48,697 nt of DNA, taken from positions 1 through 48,697 of the forward strand of contig NZ_JASNRD010000029.1 in assembly GCF_030412015.1 (NCBI RefSeq), written 5' to 3'. Position 1 is the first letter of the stretch, and every line of letters starts with the position of its first letter. Positions 35,838 through 43,405 of this stretch are shown here, piece by piece. Below the pieces are notes generated by a model. That model worked only from the letters and a program-made list of their open reading frames with translations, did no database searches and was not told the origin of the DNA. The translations under genes and the position numbers were made by a program. Source of the stretch: Massilia sp. YIM B02763. GTDB taxonomy: Bacteria; Pseudomonadota; Gammaproteobacteria; Burkholderiales; Burkholderiaceae_D.

Positions 35838-36616
35838 ATACCAAGATCCTGATCCTGTGCGCCGCCGTCGCCGGCAATGCCTGTGCCCAGAACGCGCCGG
35901 CGGCTGCCGCGCCCGCAACGCCCGTCGCGCCCATCGTCGTTTCCGGCACCGTCGGCGACGACGCCGCGAAAGCCGCGCTGCTGGCGCGCCTGCGCACCGT
36001 GTACGGCGCCGAGCGCGTGGTCGACCAGCTGGCGGTGGGCAGGGTGACGACGCCGCCGAACTGGAACGAGCACGTGGCCAGGCTGGTCGGCCCCAACCTG
36101 AAGCTGGTCACCCGCGGCCAGCTGCAGGTCGACGGCACCAACATCAGCCTGCGCGGCGACGTCGCCAGCGACGCCCAGCGCCAGCAGATCGCCGGCGAAC
36201 TGGCGCTGGCGCTGGACACCTCGTACACCGTCAACAACGGCTTGCGCGTGGCCGCATCCGAGCAGGGCATGCTGGATGCGGCGCTGGCCAACCGCATCAT
36301 CGAGTTCGAGTCCGGCAAGGCGACGCTGGCCGATTCCGGCAAGGCCATCCTCGACCAGATGAGCGCCGTGCTGCTGCGCCTGAAGGACAAGCGCGTCGAG
36401 GTGATCGGGCACACGGACAATGCCGGCTCGCGCGCGGGCAACCTGTCGCTGAGCCAGGCGCGCGCGGAAGCCGTGAAGGCTTACGTGGCGGCGCATGGCG
36501 TCAACCCGGACATGATCGCCGTCTCCGGTGAAGGCCCCGACCGTCCCGTCGCCGACAACCGTACCCCGGAAGGCCGCGCCCGCAACCGGCGCATCGAGTT
36601 CAAGGTGGGGCAGTAG
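35834..36616 (+). CDS. OmpA-like peptidoglycan-binding protein of the T6SS locus (BON + OmpA domains)
   Basis: 260-aa periplasmic protein. A signal peptide ends at ACA (about residue 18). A BON-like segment covers about 30-125, with LRGDVASDAQRQQIAGELA. The C-terminal OmpA domain (about 150-260) has IIEFESGKATLADSG, VIGHTDNAGSR, and the final ARNRRIEFKV that includes the meso-DAP-binding Asp/Arg pattern. The gene starts with GTG overlapping the tagF stop. The TssL here has no OmpA extension, so this free protein could anchor the secretion machine to peptidoglycan as TagL-type domains do. That role is inferred from context. Confidence 0.87.
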   Translation: MNTKILILCAAVAGNACAQNAPAAAAPATPVAPIVVSGTVGDDAAKAALLARLRTVYGAERVVDQLAVGRVTTPPNWNEHVARLVGPNLKLVTRGQLQVDGTNISLRGDVASDAQRQQIAGELALALDTSYTVNNGLRVAASEQGMLDAALANRIIEFESGKATLADSGKAILDQMSAVLLRLKDKRVEVIGHTDNAGSRAGNLSLSQARAEAVKAYVAAHGVNPDMIAVSGEGPDRPVADNRTPEGRARNRRIEFKVGQ

Positions 36617-36624
36617 GCACGTCG

Positions 36625-36697
36625 CCCCTGCGAAGGCAGGGGCCTAATGTTGCACGCACATCGACTGCGCGAAATTGGGCCCCTGCCTTCGCAGGGG
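36625..36697. repeat. Perfect 20-bp inverted repeat between convergent genes
   Basis: The arm CCCCTGCGAAGGCAGGGGCC (36625-36644) recurs as its exact reverse complement at 36678-36697, with a 33-base centre. Each arm is itself a near-palindrome. It lies between the ends of the OmpA-like gene and tssL and can form a bidirectional hairpin. The core resembles the repeat at 47078-47204. Confidence 0.9.
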
Positions 36698-36726
36698 GGC
36701 GTTTCCGGCAATGCCGGGAACGACGG

Positions 36727-37479
36727 CTAGGGCAACGTGATCATCACATTGGCCGACCGCGGCGGCAGCTTGACCAGGTCGTTGTAGCCGGCCAGCTTCG
36801 TATCCGCCTCGCGCGCCAGCGCCGTGTCGAAGCCGAGCCAGGCGCCCAGGCCGACAAGCACGAACACCCCGCTCAGCACCCACAGCGACAGATCGCTGCC
36901 CAGCTTGTGCGCGACCTGGTCGGGACGTTCCGCGTGCGGGGCGAAGCCGCGGCTTTTCCCGCGCATGCGCGCGATCTCGTCGCCCAGGCGCGCGGTGAGG
37001 TAGTTCAGCTTGTCGCGCCCGTCGAGCGCGAAGCGCCCCTCGAAGCCCAGCAGCAGGCACATATGGTAGACCTCGAGCGCCTGCAGGTGCACGCTGCCCT
37101 TGGCACGCAAGTCTTCCAGGCGCTGGAAAAAGTGTTCGCCGGCGAGCTGGTCGCCGAACAGGCGCAGCTGCAGGGGCCGGGTCTCCCAGGCATCGCGGAT
37201 GGCGAAGTCGGAGCGCAGGATGATCTCGTCGACGGCCGCGCAGAACGCGTACTTGGCCGCCCTGACGTCCTCGGCCGGGATGCCGTGCGCCTTGGCGTTG
37301 CGGTCCACTTCGCCGAGAAAGGCCGTCATGTGCTCGGCGAAGGCGTTCCGGTCCTGCGGGCCGGACCCGTTCTTCAGCAGGAAAAGCGCATAGAAACCGT
37401 CGACCATGATGTCGACGAGGGAGGCCGGTGCGGCCTGGGAGCTGGCTGGCGCGGCGCGCCGTTCGACGTGTGGAGTCAT
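36727..37479 (-). CDS. tssL: T6SS membrane-complex protein TssL (DotU/ImpK)
   Basis: 250-aa DotU-type protein. The cytoplasmic part has VDGFYALFLLKNG, AVDEIILRSDF, QLAGEHFFQRLEDL and YLLLGFEGRF-like VYHMCLLLGFEGRF. A single membrane segment near the end (about 204-226, LWVLSGVFVLVGLGAWLGF) is followed by a short periplasmic tail, with no OmpA domain. It partners TssM and TssJ in the inner membrane and contacts TssK. The ATG overlaps the tssK stop (ATGA), placing it last in the tssJ-tssK-tssL unit, read opposite to the rest of the locus. Confidence 0.96.
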   Translation of the reverse strand: MTPHVERRAAPASSQAAPASLVDIMVDGFYALFLLKNGSGPQDRNAFAEHMTAFLGEVDRNAKAHGIPAEDVRAAKYAFCAAVDEIILRSDFAIRDAWETRPLQLRLFGDQLAGEHFFQRLEDLRAKGSVHLQALEVYHMCLLLGFEGRFALDGRDKLNYLTARLGDEIARMRGKSRGFAPHAERPDQVAHKLGSDLSLWVLSGVFVLVGLGAWLGFDTALAREADTKLAGYNDLVKLPPRSANVMITLP

Positions 37480-38834
37480 GCTGCGATCGCTATCAGTTCG
37501 AGTTGGAGGTCGCGGATCCCGTTCGGCACGTAGATCGAGATCGCTTGGGCTTTCAACATGCTGTCGTACAGGATGCCGCGGTTCTCCAGCACGAAGTAGC
37601 AGGTGTCGGGACGCACCGGCAGCGCGGCGGGCAGCTGGGGCGCATGGGTCAGGCGCACGCCGGGCATGGCCGACAGCACCAGCTTGTCGACGTCCTCGGG
37701 CGCGCCGATCTTGAAGCGCAACGGCACGATCTCGACCAGCTGCAGCGCCGGCAGGTCGGCCGCGACGCCCAGGTACAGCGTCGTGTGCGCGTCGATCTTG
37801 CCCGAGTCGAGCGTGCCGAGATGGTAGGACGGCCGGTCGTTGGACAGGGCGATGGCGAAGTACTTGGACGAGATCACCGTGTCCAGCAGCTCGCGCAGGA
37901 TGCCGTCCAGGCGCGCGAACGCGGGGCCCGGATCCTGGTGCGCATAGGCGGGGAGGTCTTCCAGCTTGGGGCCGCGCGAGAAGGTCATCAGGGAGCCGGC
38001 CAGCGCCAGCATGTCGTGGAACAGGCGCTCCGGGTGCAGCTCGCGGTGCGCCAGGTAGTGGCTCAGCATGGCGTAGCCCGTGCTGACCGTGTGCAGAAGC
38101 CAGAACGAGGCGACGTCGCCGCCGCGCAGCTCGACGACGTTCTTGCCCGGCTCGCGGTAGTGGCCGTACAGCGCATGGACCTTCGCCAGCAGCTTTTCCA
38201 TCAGCCGCTGCAGGCGCGCGTGCAGGCCCGGCGCGCCGTCGATGGATAGGCTCGGCGGCGTGAAGGCCGCGTCGATCTCGAAGCCGCCGGTGGCCAGGCG
38301 GTGCAGGCGCACGAGCGGGAAGCTGTCGTAGGCATCCAGCGCTTCCAGGTCCGGCACGAGGCGCACGGTCTTGGTGAGATAGGCGACGGGCGCCGGCGCC
38401 GCCTCGCTGTACAGGTCTTCCGTGTCGCGCTCGCGCTGGCCGTAGCGTACCGATGCGGGCACCTCCGGCGCCGTGGTGCCGCGCGGCGCGCAGTTCTCGC
38501 CGTGCGGCTTCAGCACGGGCAGCGCAGCGTGAAAGGTGATCGTCTGCACGGACGGCGGCAGGTCGGCCAGGCGCGCCTGCAGCGGCAGCGCATCGGGCCC
38601 CGGCGCGCGCACGATTTCCCCGTCCGGGAAGATCAGCGACAGGTCGACGACGCGCAGGATGTCGGCCTTGAGCGCATCCGTGTCGACCACTAGCCGGCGC
38701 ACGCCCCAGCAATACGGGTGCAGGGCGGCGGCTGTCTCGCCCAGGCGCGCTTCGTGGTAGCGGTCCTGCTGCTGGAAATGCTGGGGGCGCAGGAACAAGC
38801 CTTCGCCCCACAAGACCTTCGCCGGGATGTTCAC
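37476..38834 (-). CDS. tssK: T6SS baseplate protein TssK
   Basis: 452-aa TssK (ImpJ/VasE) with the family N-terminus VLWGEGLFLRPQHFQQQDRY, central LSIFPDGE-like LSLIFPDGEIV, PYDSFPL-type DAYDSFPLVRLHR, and C-terminal VENRGILYDSMLKAQAISIYVP. The GTG at 38834 is chosen because AAGGAG lies nine bases before it and because it gives the typical short leader into VLWGEG. An earlier GTG (38855) would place that Shine-Dalgarno inside the gene. TssK links baseplate to the TssL/TssM membrane complex, through TssF and TssG in known systems; those two are not in this window. Confidence 0.96.
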   Translation of the reverse strand: MNIPAKVLWGEGLFLRPQHFQQQDRYHEARLGETAAALHPYCWGVRRLVVDTDALKADILRVVDLSLIFPDGEIVRAPGPDALPLQARLADLPPSVQTITFHAALPVLKPHGENCAPRGTTAPEVPASVRYGQRERDTEDLYSEAAPAPVAYLTKTVRLVPDLEALDAYDSFPLVRLHRLATGGFEIDAAFTPPSLSIDGAPGLHARLQRLMEKLLAKVHALYGHYREPGKNVVELRGGDVASFWLLHTVSTGYAMLSHYLAHRELHPERLFHDMLALAGSLMTFSRGPKLEDLPAYAHQDPGPAFARLDGILRELLDTVISSKYFAIALSNDRPSYHLGTLDSGKIDAHTTLYLGVAADLPALQLVEIVPLRFKIGAPEDVDKLVLSAMPGVRLTHAPQLPAALPVRPDTCYFVLENRGILYDSMLKAQAISIYVPNGIRDLQLELIAIAA

Positions 38835-38887
38835 GGTTCGTTTCTCCTTGTACACAATTCGCTAGCTTGCGGGAAACTCCATCGCCT

Positions 38888-39454
38888 TCATTGACAGCGC
38901 ACAAGCGACAGCGGCTTGGCGCCGGCGCCGCTCGCGGGCGCGCCCGCGCCGACGCTCATCGCGCAGGCGTGCATGCCGACGGTGACACCGGCCCGCTCGG
39001 CGTCGGGCGCCGCGAACGCCACGCGCCAGCCCTGCGATGCCGGCGCGTGGAACAGGGCGACGACGCCCAGCTGGCCGGCGTCGCGCGGCATCGTCTCGAC
39101 GAGGTCGAGGCGCTGGCCCGGGACCAGCGTCAGCTCGCGCACGGCCACCAGGTCGGCGCCCAGGGCCGCGCGTTCCGCTTCCGGCGACAGGAAGGCGGCC
39201 TGCGGGACGCGCTCGAAGGCGTCGAGCTGGCGCAGCTGGTAGACGCGCACCAGCAGCGCCAGCGGCCGCCCGCGCGCGTCGACGTTCAGGCGCGGCGCCG
39301 CATGCAAATGCAGCGCCACCTTGCGCGGGGGCAGCTGGGCTTCCGGCAGCGGGGGCGGCTTGCGCAGGCCGGTGGCCTGGAGGGCGCCGTCGAAAGGAGA
39401 ACCGGCACAGCCGCCGAGCAGGCACACGCACATCAGGAAGAAACGAGGCTTCAT
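38888..39454 (-). CDS. tssJ: T6SS outer-membrane lipoprotein TssJ
   Basis: 188-aa lipoprotein. The signal peptide ends in LLGGC (Cys16), followed by a beta-sandwich-type domain with the TssJ features LVVRVYQL-like LLVRVYQLRQLDAFE and the LDLVETMP... GVVALFH strand pair. TssJ sits in the inner leaflet of the outer membrane and caps the periplasmic part of TssM. The start at 39454 (AAGGTGA upstream) fits a compact signal peptide; in-frame ATGs further upstream would add charged residues. Divergently transcribed from the TPR lipoprotein gene, it begins the tssJKL unit. Confidence 0.9.
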   Translation of the reverse strand: MKPRFFLMCVCLLGGCAGSPFDGALQATGLRKPPPLPEAQLPPRKVALHLHAAPRLNVDARGRPLALLVRVYQLRQLDAFERVPQAAFLSPEAERAALGADLVAVRELTLVPGQRLDLVETMPRDAGQLGVVALFHAPASQGWRVAFAAPDAERAGVTVGMHACAMSVGAGAPASGAGAKPLSLVRCQ

Positions 39455-39562
39455 CGGCATCACCTTGCACATGGGAATGAAAGCAAGGCACAGATTTAAC
39501 GGCAATCCGCGCCGCGTCACCTGCGCCCGCGCAACGAGACCTTCGACCATGCGCAATTGCCC

Positions 39563-39580
39563 GGCCAACTTAAGTTGACC
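39563..39580. promoter_or_regulatory. 18-bp palindrome in the divergent T6SS promoter region
   Basis: GGCCAACTTAAGTTGACC has a perfect 12-bp core and one mismatched pair near the ends. It lies between tssJ and the TPR lipoprotein gene, about 66 bases before the latter. A GATAAT hexamer at 39611-39616 could be the -10 element for the plus direction. Confidence 0.55.
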
Positions 39581-39645
39581 ACACGCAACTCTTTCGGGAA
39601 AACGCCTGCCGATAATGGCGTCTGATTTCAACCCGGGAGAGCCAG

Positions 39646-40230
39646 ATGAGATTCCAACGCTTGATGCCGCCGGCCGTCGTCGCCTGTGCGGTACTGCTGT
39701 CCGCCTGCACCAGCACGGGACCGACAGTCGCCGGCACGAAGCCGGCCGGCAACGTCACCGCCGCGATGGCCGAAGCCGATGCCGCCGTGATGGCGGGCCA
39801 GAACGACAAGGCCTACGCGGTCCTGCAGAAGGCCAGCGCCAGTTTCCCCACCGAGAAGACGCCGTGGGTGCGCATGGCGCAGATGCGCTTCGACAGCGCC
39901 AACTACGGCGAAGCGATCGTCAATGCGCTGGAGGCGCTGGAACGCGATCCGGACGACACGCTGGCCAACAGCATCGTCGCCGTCAGCGGCCTGCGGGTGA
40001 CGAGCCGCGCGCTGGCGGACCTGAGCCAGAAGAACAACCTGACCGGCAACGTGCGCACGGAAGCGCAGGAACTGGCCAAGCTGTTGCGCGCGAACCTGAA
40101 CGAGAACGAGCTGCTGCCGGGTGCCAGCCGCACGGCGTCCTCGCGCGCCAAGGACACGGTGAAGAAAGCGATCGCCGCGCCGCCGCCGGCCCGTTCCTCC
40201 GGCAGCGACCCGTTCGGCGCGCTCAAGTGA
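39646..40230 (+). CDS. T6SS-linked TPR-like lipoprotein
   Basis: 194-aa lipoprotein with lipobox LLSAC (about Cys21). Residues about 40-115 form tetratricopeptide-like helix pairs (AAVMAGQNDKAYAVLQKASASFPT, then YGEAIVNALEALERDPDD), and the C-terminal tail is basic and Ser/Ala/Pro-rich. GGGAGA precedes the ATG. In betaproteobacterial T6SS clusters a small lipoprotein of this kind often precedes tssB. Its function is not established, and scaffold or assembly aid is the usual guess. It starts the long plus-strand unit to tssA, 36 bases before tssB. Confidence 0.8.
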   Translation: MRFQRLMPPAVVACAVLLSACTSTGPTVAGTKPAGNVTAAMAEADAAVMAGQNDKAYAVLQKASASFPTEKTPWVRMAQMRFDSANYGEAIVNALEALERDPDDTLANSIVAVSGLRVTSRALADLSQKNNLTGNVRTEAQELAKLLRANLNENELLPGASRTASSRAKDTVKKAIAAPPPARSSGSDPFGALK

Positions 40231-40266
40231 GCGGCGCGCCATCACCCGAAGAATCGAGGAGCCCAC

Positions 40267-40779
40267 ATGGCCAAGAATGAAAGCGTGCAGAAGCGCCTGC
40301 AGAAAGTGCGCGCCCCGCGCGTGCAGATGACGTACGACGTCGAGATCGGCGATGCGATCGAGAACAAGGAGCTGCCCTTCGTGGTCGGCGTGCTGGGCGA
40401 CTTCGGCAGCGATCCGGACGCCGCCAAGAAGCGCCTGAAGGACCGCAAGTTCGTCAGCGTCGATGCCGACAATTTCGACGAGGTGCTGGACGGCGTGGCA
40501 CCTGTCGCCAGCTTCCGCGTGCAGAACCACTTGTCGGAAGAGGGCGGCGAGTTCGCCGTCCGGCTGCAGTTCCGCGCGATGGACGACTTCCGCCCCGAAG
40601 CCGTGGTGCAGCAGGTGGCGCCGCTCAAGGGCCTGCTGGAGGCGCGCGGCAAGCTCGCCGACCTGCGCAACAAGCTGGCCGGGAACGACAAGCTGGAAGA
40701 CATCCTGAGCGATGTCCTGAACAATACCGAGAAGCTGGACAGCCTGCGCAAGAACGTCGCGGCGAAGGAGGAACGATGA
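40267..40779 (+). CDS. tssB: T6SS contractile sheath small subunit TssB (VipA)
   Basis: 170-aa TssB. Diagnostic segments are RVQMTYDVEIGDAIENKELPFVVGVLGDF near the start, FVSVDADNFDEVL, and a C-terminal helical part (LEARGKLADLRNKLAGNDKLEDIL). It assembles with TssC into the contractile sheath around the Hcp tube. The GGAG site and ATG are clear, and its stop overlaps the tssC start by 4 bases (ATGA), as expected for proteins made in equal amounts. Confidence 0.98.
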   Translation: MAKNESVQKRLQKVRAPRVQMTYDVEIGDAIENKELPFVVGVLGDFGSDPDAAKKRLKDRKFVSVDADNFDEVLDGVAPVASFRVQNHLSEEGGEFAVRLQFRAMDDFRPEAVVQQVAPLKGLLEARGKLADLRNKLAGNDKLEDILSDVLNNTEKLDSLRKNVAAKEER

Positions 40780-42275
40780 GCGCCATCCTTGAAGCGGCAC
40801 CCGCGGCACCGGCCGCCGCCCAGGCCGTCGAACTCGATACGGCCCTGCTGGACCAGATCGTCGAAGAGAGCCGCGTCGCCAAGTCGAGCAGCGAGCATGC
40901 GCGCGCGCGCGACATCATCTCCGAGCTGGTGAGCCAGGTGATGGAAGGGACGATGGTGATGTCGACCAACCTGTCGGCCACCATCGATGCGCGCCTGGCG
41001 GAGCTGGACCGCATGATCTCCGCCCAGCTGTCCGAGATCATGCACGCGCCCGAATTCCAGAAGCTGGAACGCAGCTGGACGGGCCTGCACTACCTGGTGA
41101 AGAACAGCGCGACGAGTCCGAACCTGCAGATCCGCATGCTCAACGCCGGCAAGCGCGAACTGGTGAAGGACTTCCAGTCGGCGCTGGAGTTCGACCAGAG
41201 CACGCTGTTCAAGAAGGTGTACGAGGAAGAATTCGGCAGCTTCGGCGGCGCGCCCTACGGCGCCCTGATCGGCGACTTCGAACTCTCGCGCCAGCCCGAG
41301 GACGTCTACTTCCTGGAGCAGATGTCGCACGTGGCCGCGGCCAGCCATGCCCCGTTCATCGCGGCGGCGGCGCCGGAGCTGTTCGGCGTGGAGAGCTTCG
41401 GCGACCTGGGCAAGCCGCGCGACCTGGCCAAGGTGTTCGACACGGTCGAATACGCGAAGTGGAAGGCCTTCCGCGAATCGGAAGACTCCCGCTACGTGGG
41501 CCTGACGCTGCCGCGCTTCCTGGGCCGGCTGCCGTACAACCCGGTCGACGGCACCGCTACCGAAGGCTTCAACTTCGTCGAGGACGTCGACGGCACCGAC
41601 CACCACAAATACCTGTGGTGCAACGCGGCGTATGCCTTCGCCACCAAGTTGACGCGCGCCTTCGAGGACTACGGCTGGTGCGCGGCGATCCGCGGCGTCG
41701 AGGGCGGCGGCCTGGTCGAGAACCTGCCGACGCATACGTTCAAGACGGACGAGGGCGAGGTCGCGCTGAAGTGCCCGACCGAGCTGGCGATCACCGACCG
41801 GCGCGAGAAGGAGCTGTCGGACCTCGGCTTCATCTCGCTGGTGCATTGCAAGAACACCTCGTATGCGGCCTTCTTCGGCGCGCAGTCGGCGCAGAAGGCG
41901 CGCAAGTACGCCAACGAGGCGGCCAACGCCAACGCGCTGCTGTCCTCGCAGCTGCAGTACATCTTCGCCGTCTCGCGCATCGCCCACTACATGAAGGCCA
42001 TGATGCGCGACAAGATCGGCAGCTTCGCCGCCGCCGCCAACGTCGAGGAATACCTGAACCGCTGGCTGACGCAGTACGTCCTGCTGGACGATAACGCCAG
42101 CCAGGAGCAGAAGGCCCAGTTCCCGCTGCGCGAGGCAAGCGTGCAGGTGGCCGAGGTGCCGGGGCGGCCCGGCGTGTACCGCGCCGTGTCCTTCCTGCGT
42201 CCGCACTTCCAGCTCGACGAGCTGTCCGTTTCGCTCCGATTGGTCGCGGAGCTGCCGCAATCGACCAAATCGTAA
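40776..42275 (+). CDS. tssC: T6SS contractile sheath large subunit TssC (VipB)
   Basis: 499-aa TssC. Typical elements are AEFDRMISAQLSEIMHAPEFQKLERSW-type helix AELDRMISAQL with HAPEFQKLERSWTGL, EFGSFGGAPYGALIGDFEL, CNAAYAFATKLTRAFEDYGW, and IRGVEGGGLVENLPTH. The C-terminus contains FPLREASVQVAEVPGRPGVYRAVSFLRPHFQLDEL, which ends the sheath core. It interlocks with TssB, and its N-terminal helix is recognised by the ClpV ATPase for recycling in other systems. Intact, full length. Confidence 0.98.
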   Translation: MSAILEAAPAAPAAAQAVELDTALLDQIVEESRVAKSSSEHARARDIISELVSQVMEGTMVMSTNLSATIDARLAELDRMISAQLSEIMHAPEFQKLERSWTGLHYLVKNSATSPNLQIRMLNAGKRELVKDFQSALEFDQSTLFKKVYEEEFGSFGGAPYGALIGDFELSRQPEDVYFLEQMSHVAAASHAPFIAAAAPELFGVESFGDLGKPRDLAKVFDTVEYAKWKAFRESEDSRYVGLTLPRFLGRLPYNPVDGTATEGFNFVEDVDGTDHHKYLWCNAAYAFATKLTRAFEDYGWCAAIRGVEGGGLVENLPTHTFKTDEGEVALKCPTELAITDRREKELSDLGFISLVHCKNTSYAAFFGAQSAQKARKYANEAANANALLSSQLQYIFAVSRIAHYMKAMMRDKIGSFAAAANVEEYLNRWLTQYVLLDDNASQEQKAQFPLREASVQVAEVPGRPGVYRAVSFLRPHFQLDELSVSLRLVAELPQSTKS

Positions 42276-42303
42276 TTCACCCACCCACCTACTGGAGTAA
42301 GAC

Positions 42304-42795
42304 ATGGCAATAGACGTGTACCTGCAAATCGACGGCATCAAGGGCGAATCGGCCGACGACAAGCACAAGGACTGGATCGAGTGCAAATCGGTGAACTGGA
42401 AGGTGCTGCAGCCGAAATCCGCGACGTCCTCCACGGGCGGCGGCCACACGGCCGAGCGCTGCGAGCATTCCGAAGTGACGTTCACCAAGCTGGCCGACCT
42501 GTCCTCGCCGGTGCTGCTGCAGACCTGCTCGTCCGGCAAGACGATCCCGAAGGCCAAGCTGGAATTCATGCGTGCGGACGGCCAGGGCGAACGCGTCAAG
42601 TACTTCGAGATCGAGCTGGAGAACGTGCTGATCGGCTCCGTGCAGCCCGAGGTCGAGGAGGGGAACTTCCTGACCGAGAACGTGGGCCTGAAATTCTCCA
42701 AGGTCAAGTGGAAGTACACCCAGCAGAAGATCGGCGGCGGCGCCGGCGGCAATACGTCCGGCGGCTGGGACCTGGCCACCAACAAGATCGTCTGA
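42304..42795 (+). CDS. hcp: T6SS tube protein Hcp (TssD)
   Basis: 163-aa Hcp. It shows DVYLQIDGIKGESADDKHKDW, the SATSSTGGGHTAERCEHSE loop, and C-terminal VEEGNFLTENVGLKFSKVKWKYT. Hcp hexamers stack into the inner tube that carries effectors. A good GGAG site precedes it, 28 bases after tssC. A strong intrinsic terminator follows directly, so most transcripts from the upstream promoter may end here, giving more hcp than downstream genes. No fused effector domain is present. Confidence 0.98.
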   Translation: MAIDVYLQIDGIKGESADDKHKDWIECKSVNWKVLQPKSATSSTGGGHTAERCEHSEVTFTKLADLSSPVLLQTCSSGKTIPKAKLEFMRADGQGERVKYFEIELENVLIGSVQPEVEEGNFLTENVGLKFSKVKWKYTQQKIGGGAGGNTSGGWDLATNKIV

Positions 42796-42855
42796 CGTGC
42801 GCGTGCGCGCGACGGATACAGCAACCCTTCCCCTGCGCTCGTTGCCGGCGCCTTG

Positions 42856-42882
42856 CCGCGGCCTTGTGCCGCGGTCTTTTTT
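42856..42882 (+). terminator. Intrinsic terminator between hcp and tssE
   Basis: CCGCGGC (42856-42862) pairs with GCCGCGG (42868-42874) across CTTGT, followed by TCTTTTTT. It is inside the operon, between hcp and tssE. Confidence 0.82.
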
Positions 42883-42894
42883 GGGAGTGCCGCC

Positions 42895-43371
42895 ATGACG
42901 TCCTGGCAGAGCGGCCTGCTGGAGCGCCTGATGGGAGAACGCGCGCAGGCCCAGAGCCTGGAGGCGCTCAAGGACAGCATCGTGCGCGAGCTCGACGCCC
43001 TGCTGAACACCCGTGCCGGCCTGGCTCCCGGCCGGCTCGCCGCCTGGCCGCAGGCGCGCGCCTCCGTGCTGGACTATGGCCTGGCCGATTTCGCCGCGTT
43101 CAGCCTGGCCAGCAGCGAGGACCGGGCCGCGATCTGCGCCAGCCTGAAGGCCGCGATCGAACGCCACGAGCCGCGCCTCGTCAACGTCAGCGCCACGCTG
43201 GAAACCGCCACCAGCGGCGTCAACCGCCTGCACTTCACGATCGATGCGACGCTGCGCGCGGCCGATGGCAATGGCGCGGGCGCCGGCGAGACCGTGCATT
43301 TCAACGCCGTGCTGCAGCCCTCATCCCTCCATTACACGATCGGCAAGGCCGGCCGGCCCCCGCGCGGCTAG
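42895..43371 (+). CDS. tssE: T6SS baseplate protein TssE (gp25-like)
   Basis: 158-aa TssE. Residues about 12-25 (LLERLMGERAQ), ASVLDYGLADFAAFSLASSEDR and IERHEPRLVNVSATLET match the gp25-like family; the usual GLPDF is GLADF here. It is a baseplate component that starts sheath assembly. GGGAG lies 7 bases before the ATG at 42895. The gene is followed by only 34 bases before tssH, where tssF and tssG normally sit. Confidence 0.93.
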   Translation: MTSWQSGLLERLMGERAQAQSLEALKDSIVRELDALLNTRAGLAPGRLAAWPQARASVLDYGLADFAAFSLASSEDRAAICASLKAAIERHEPRLVNVSATLETATSGVNRLHFTIDATLRAADGNGAGAGETVHFNAVLQPSSLHYTIGKAGRPPRG

Positions 43372-43405
43372 CGTGCCGCGGCCGCTCATCGAAAGGATAT
43401 CGACG

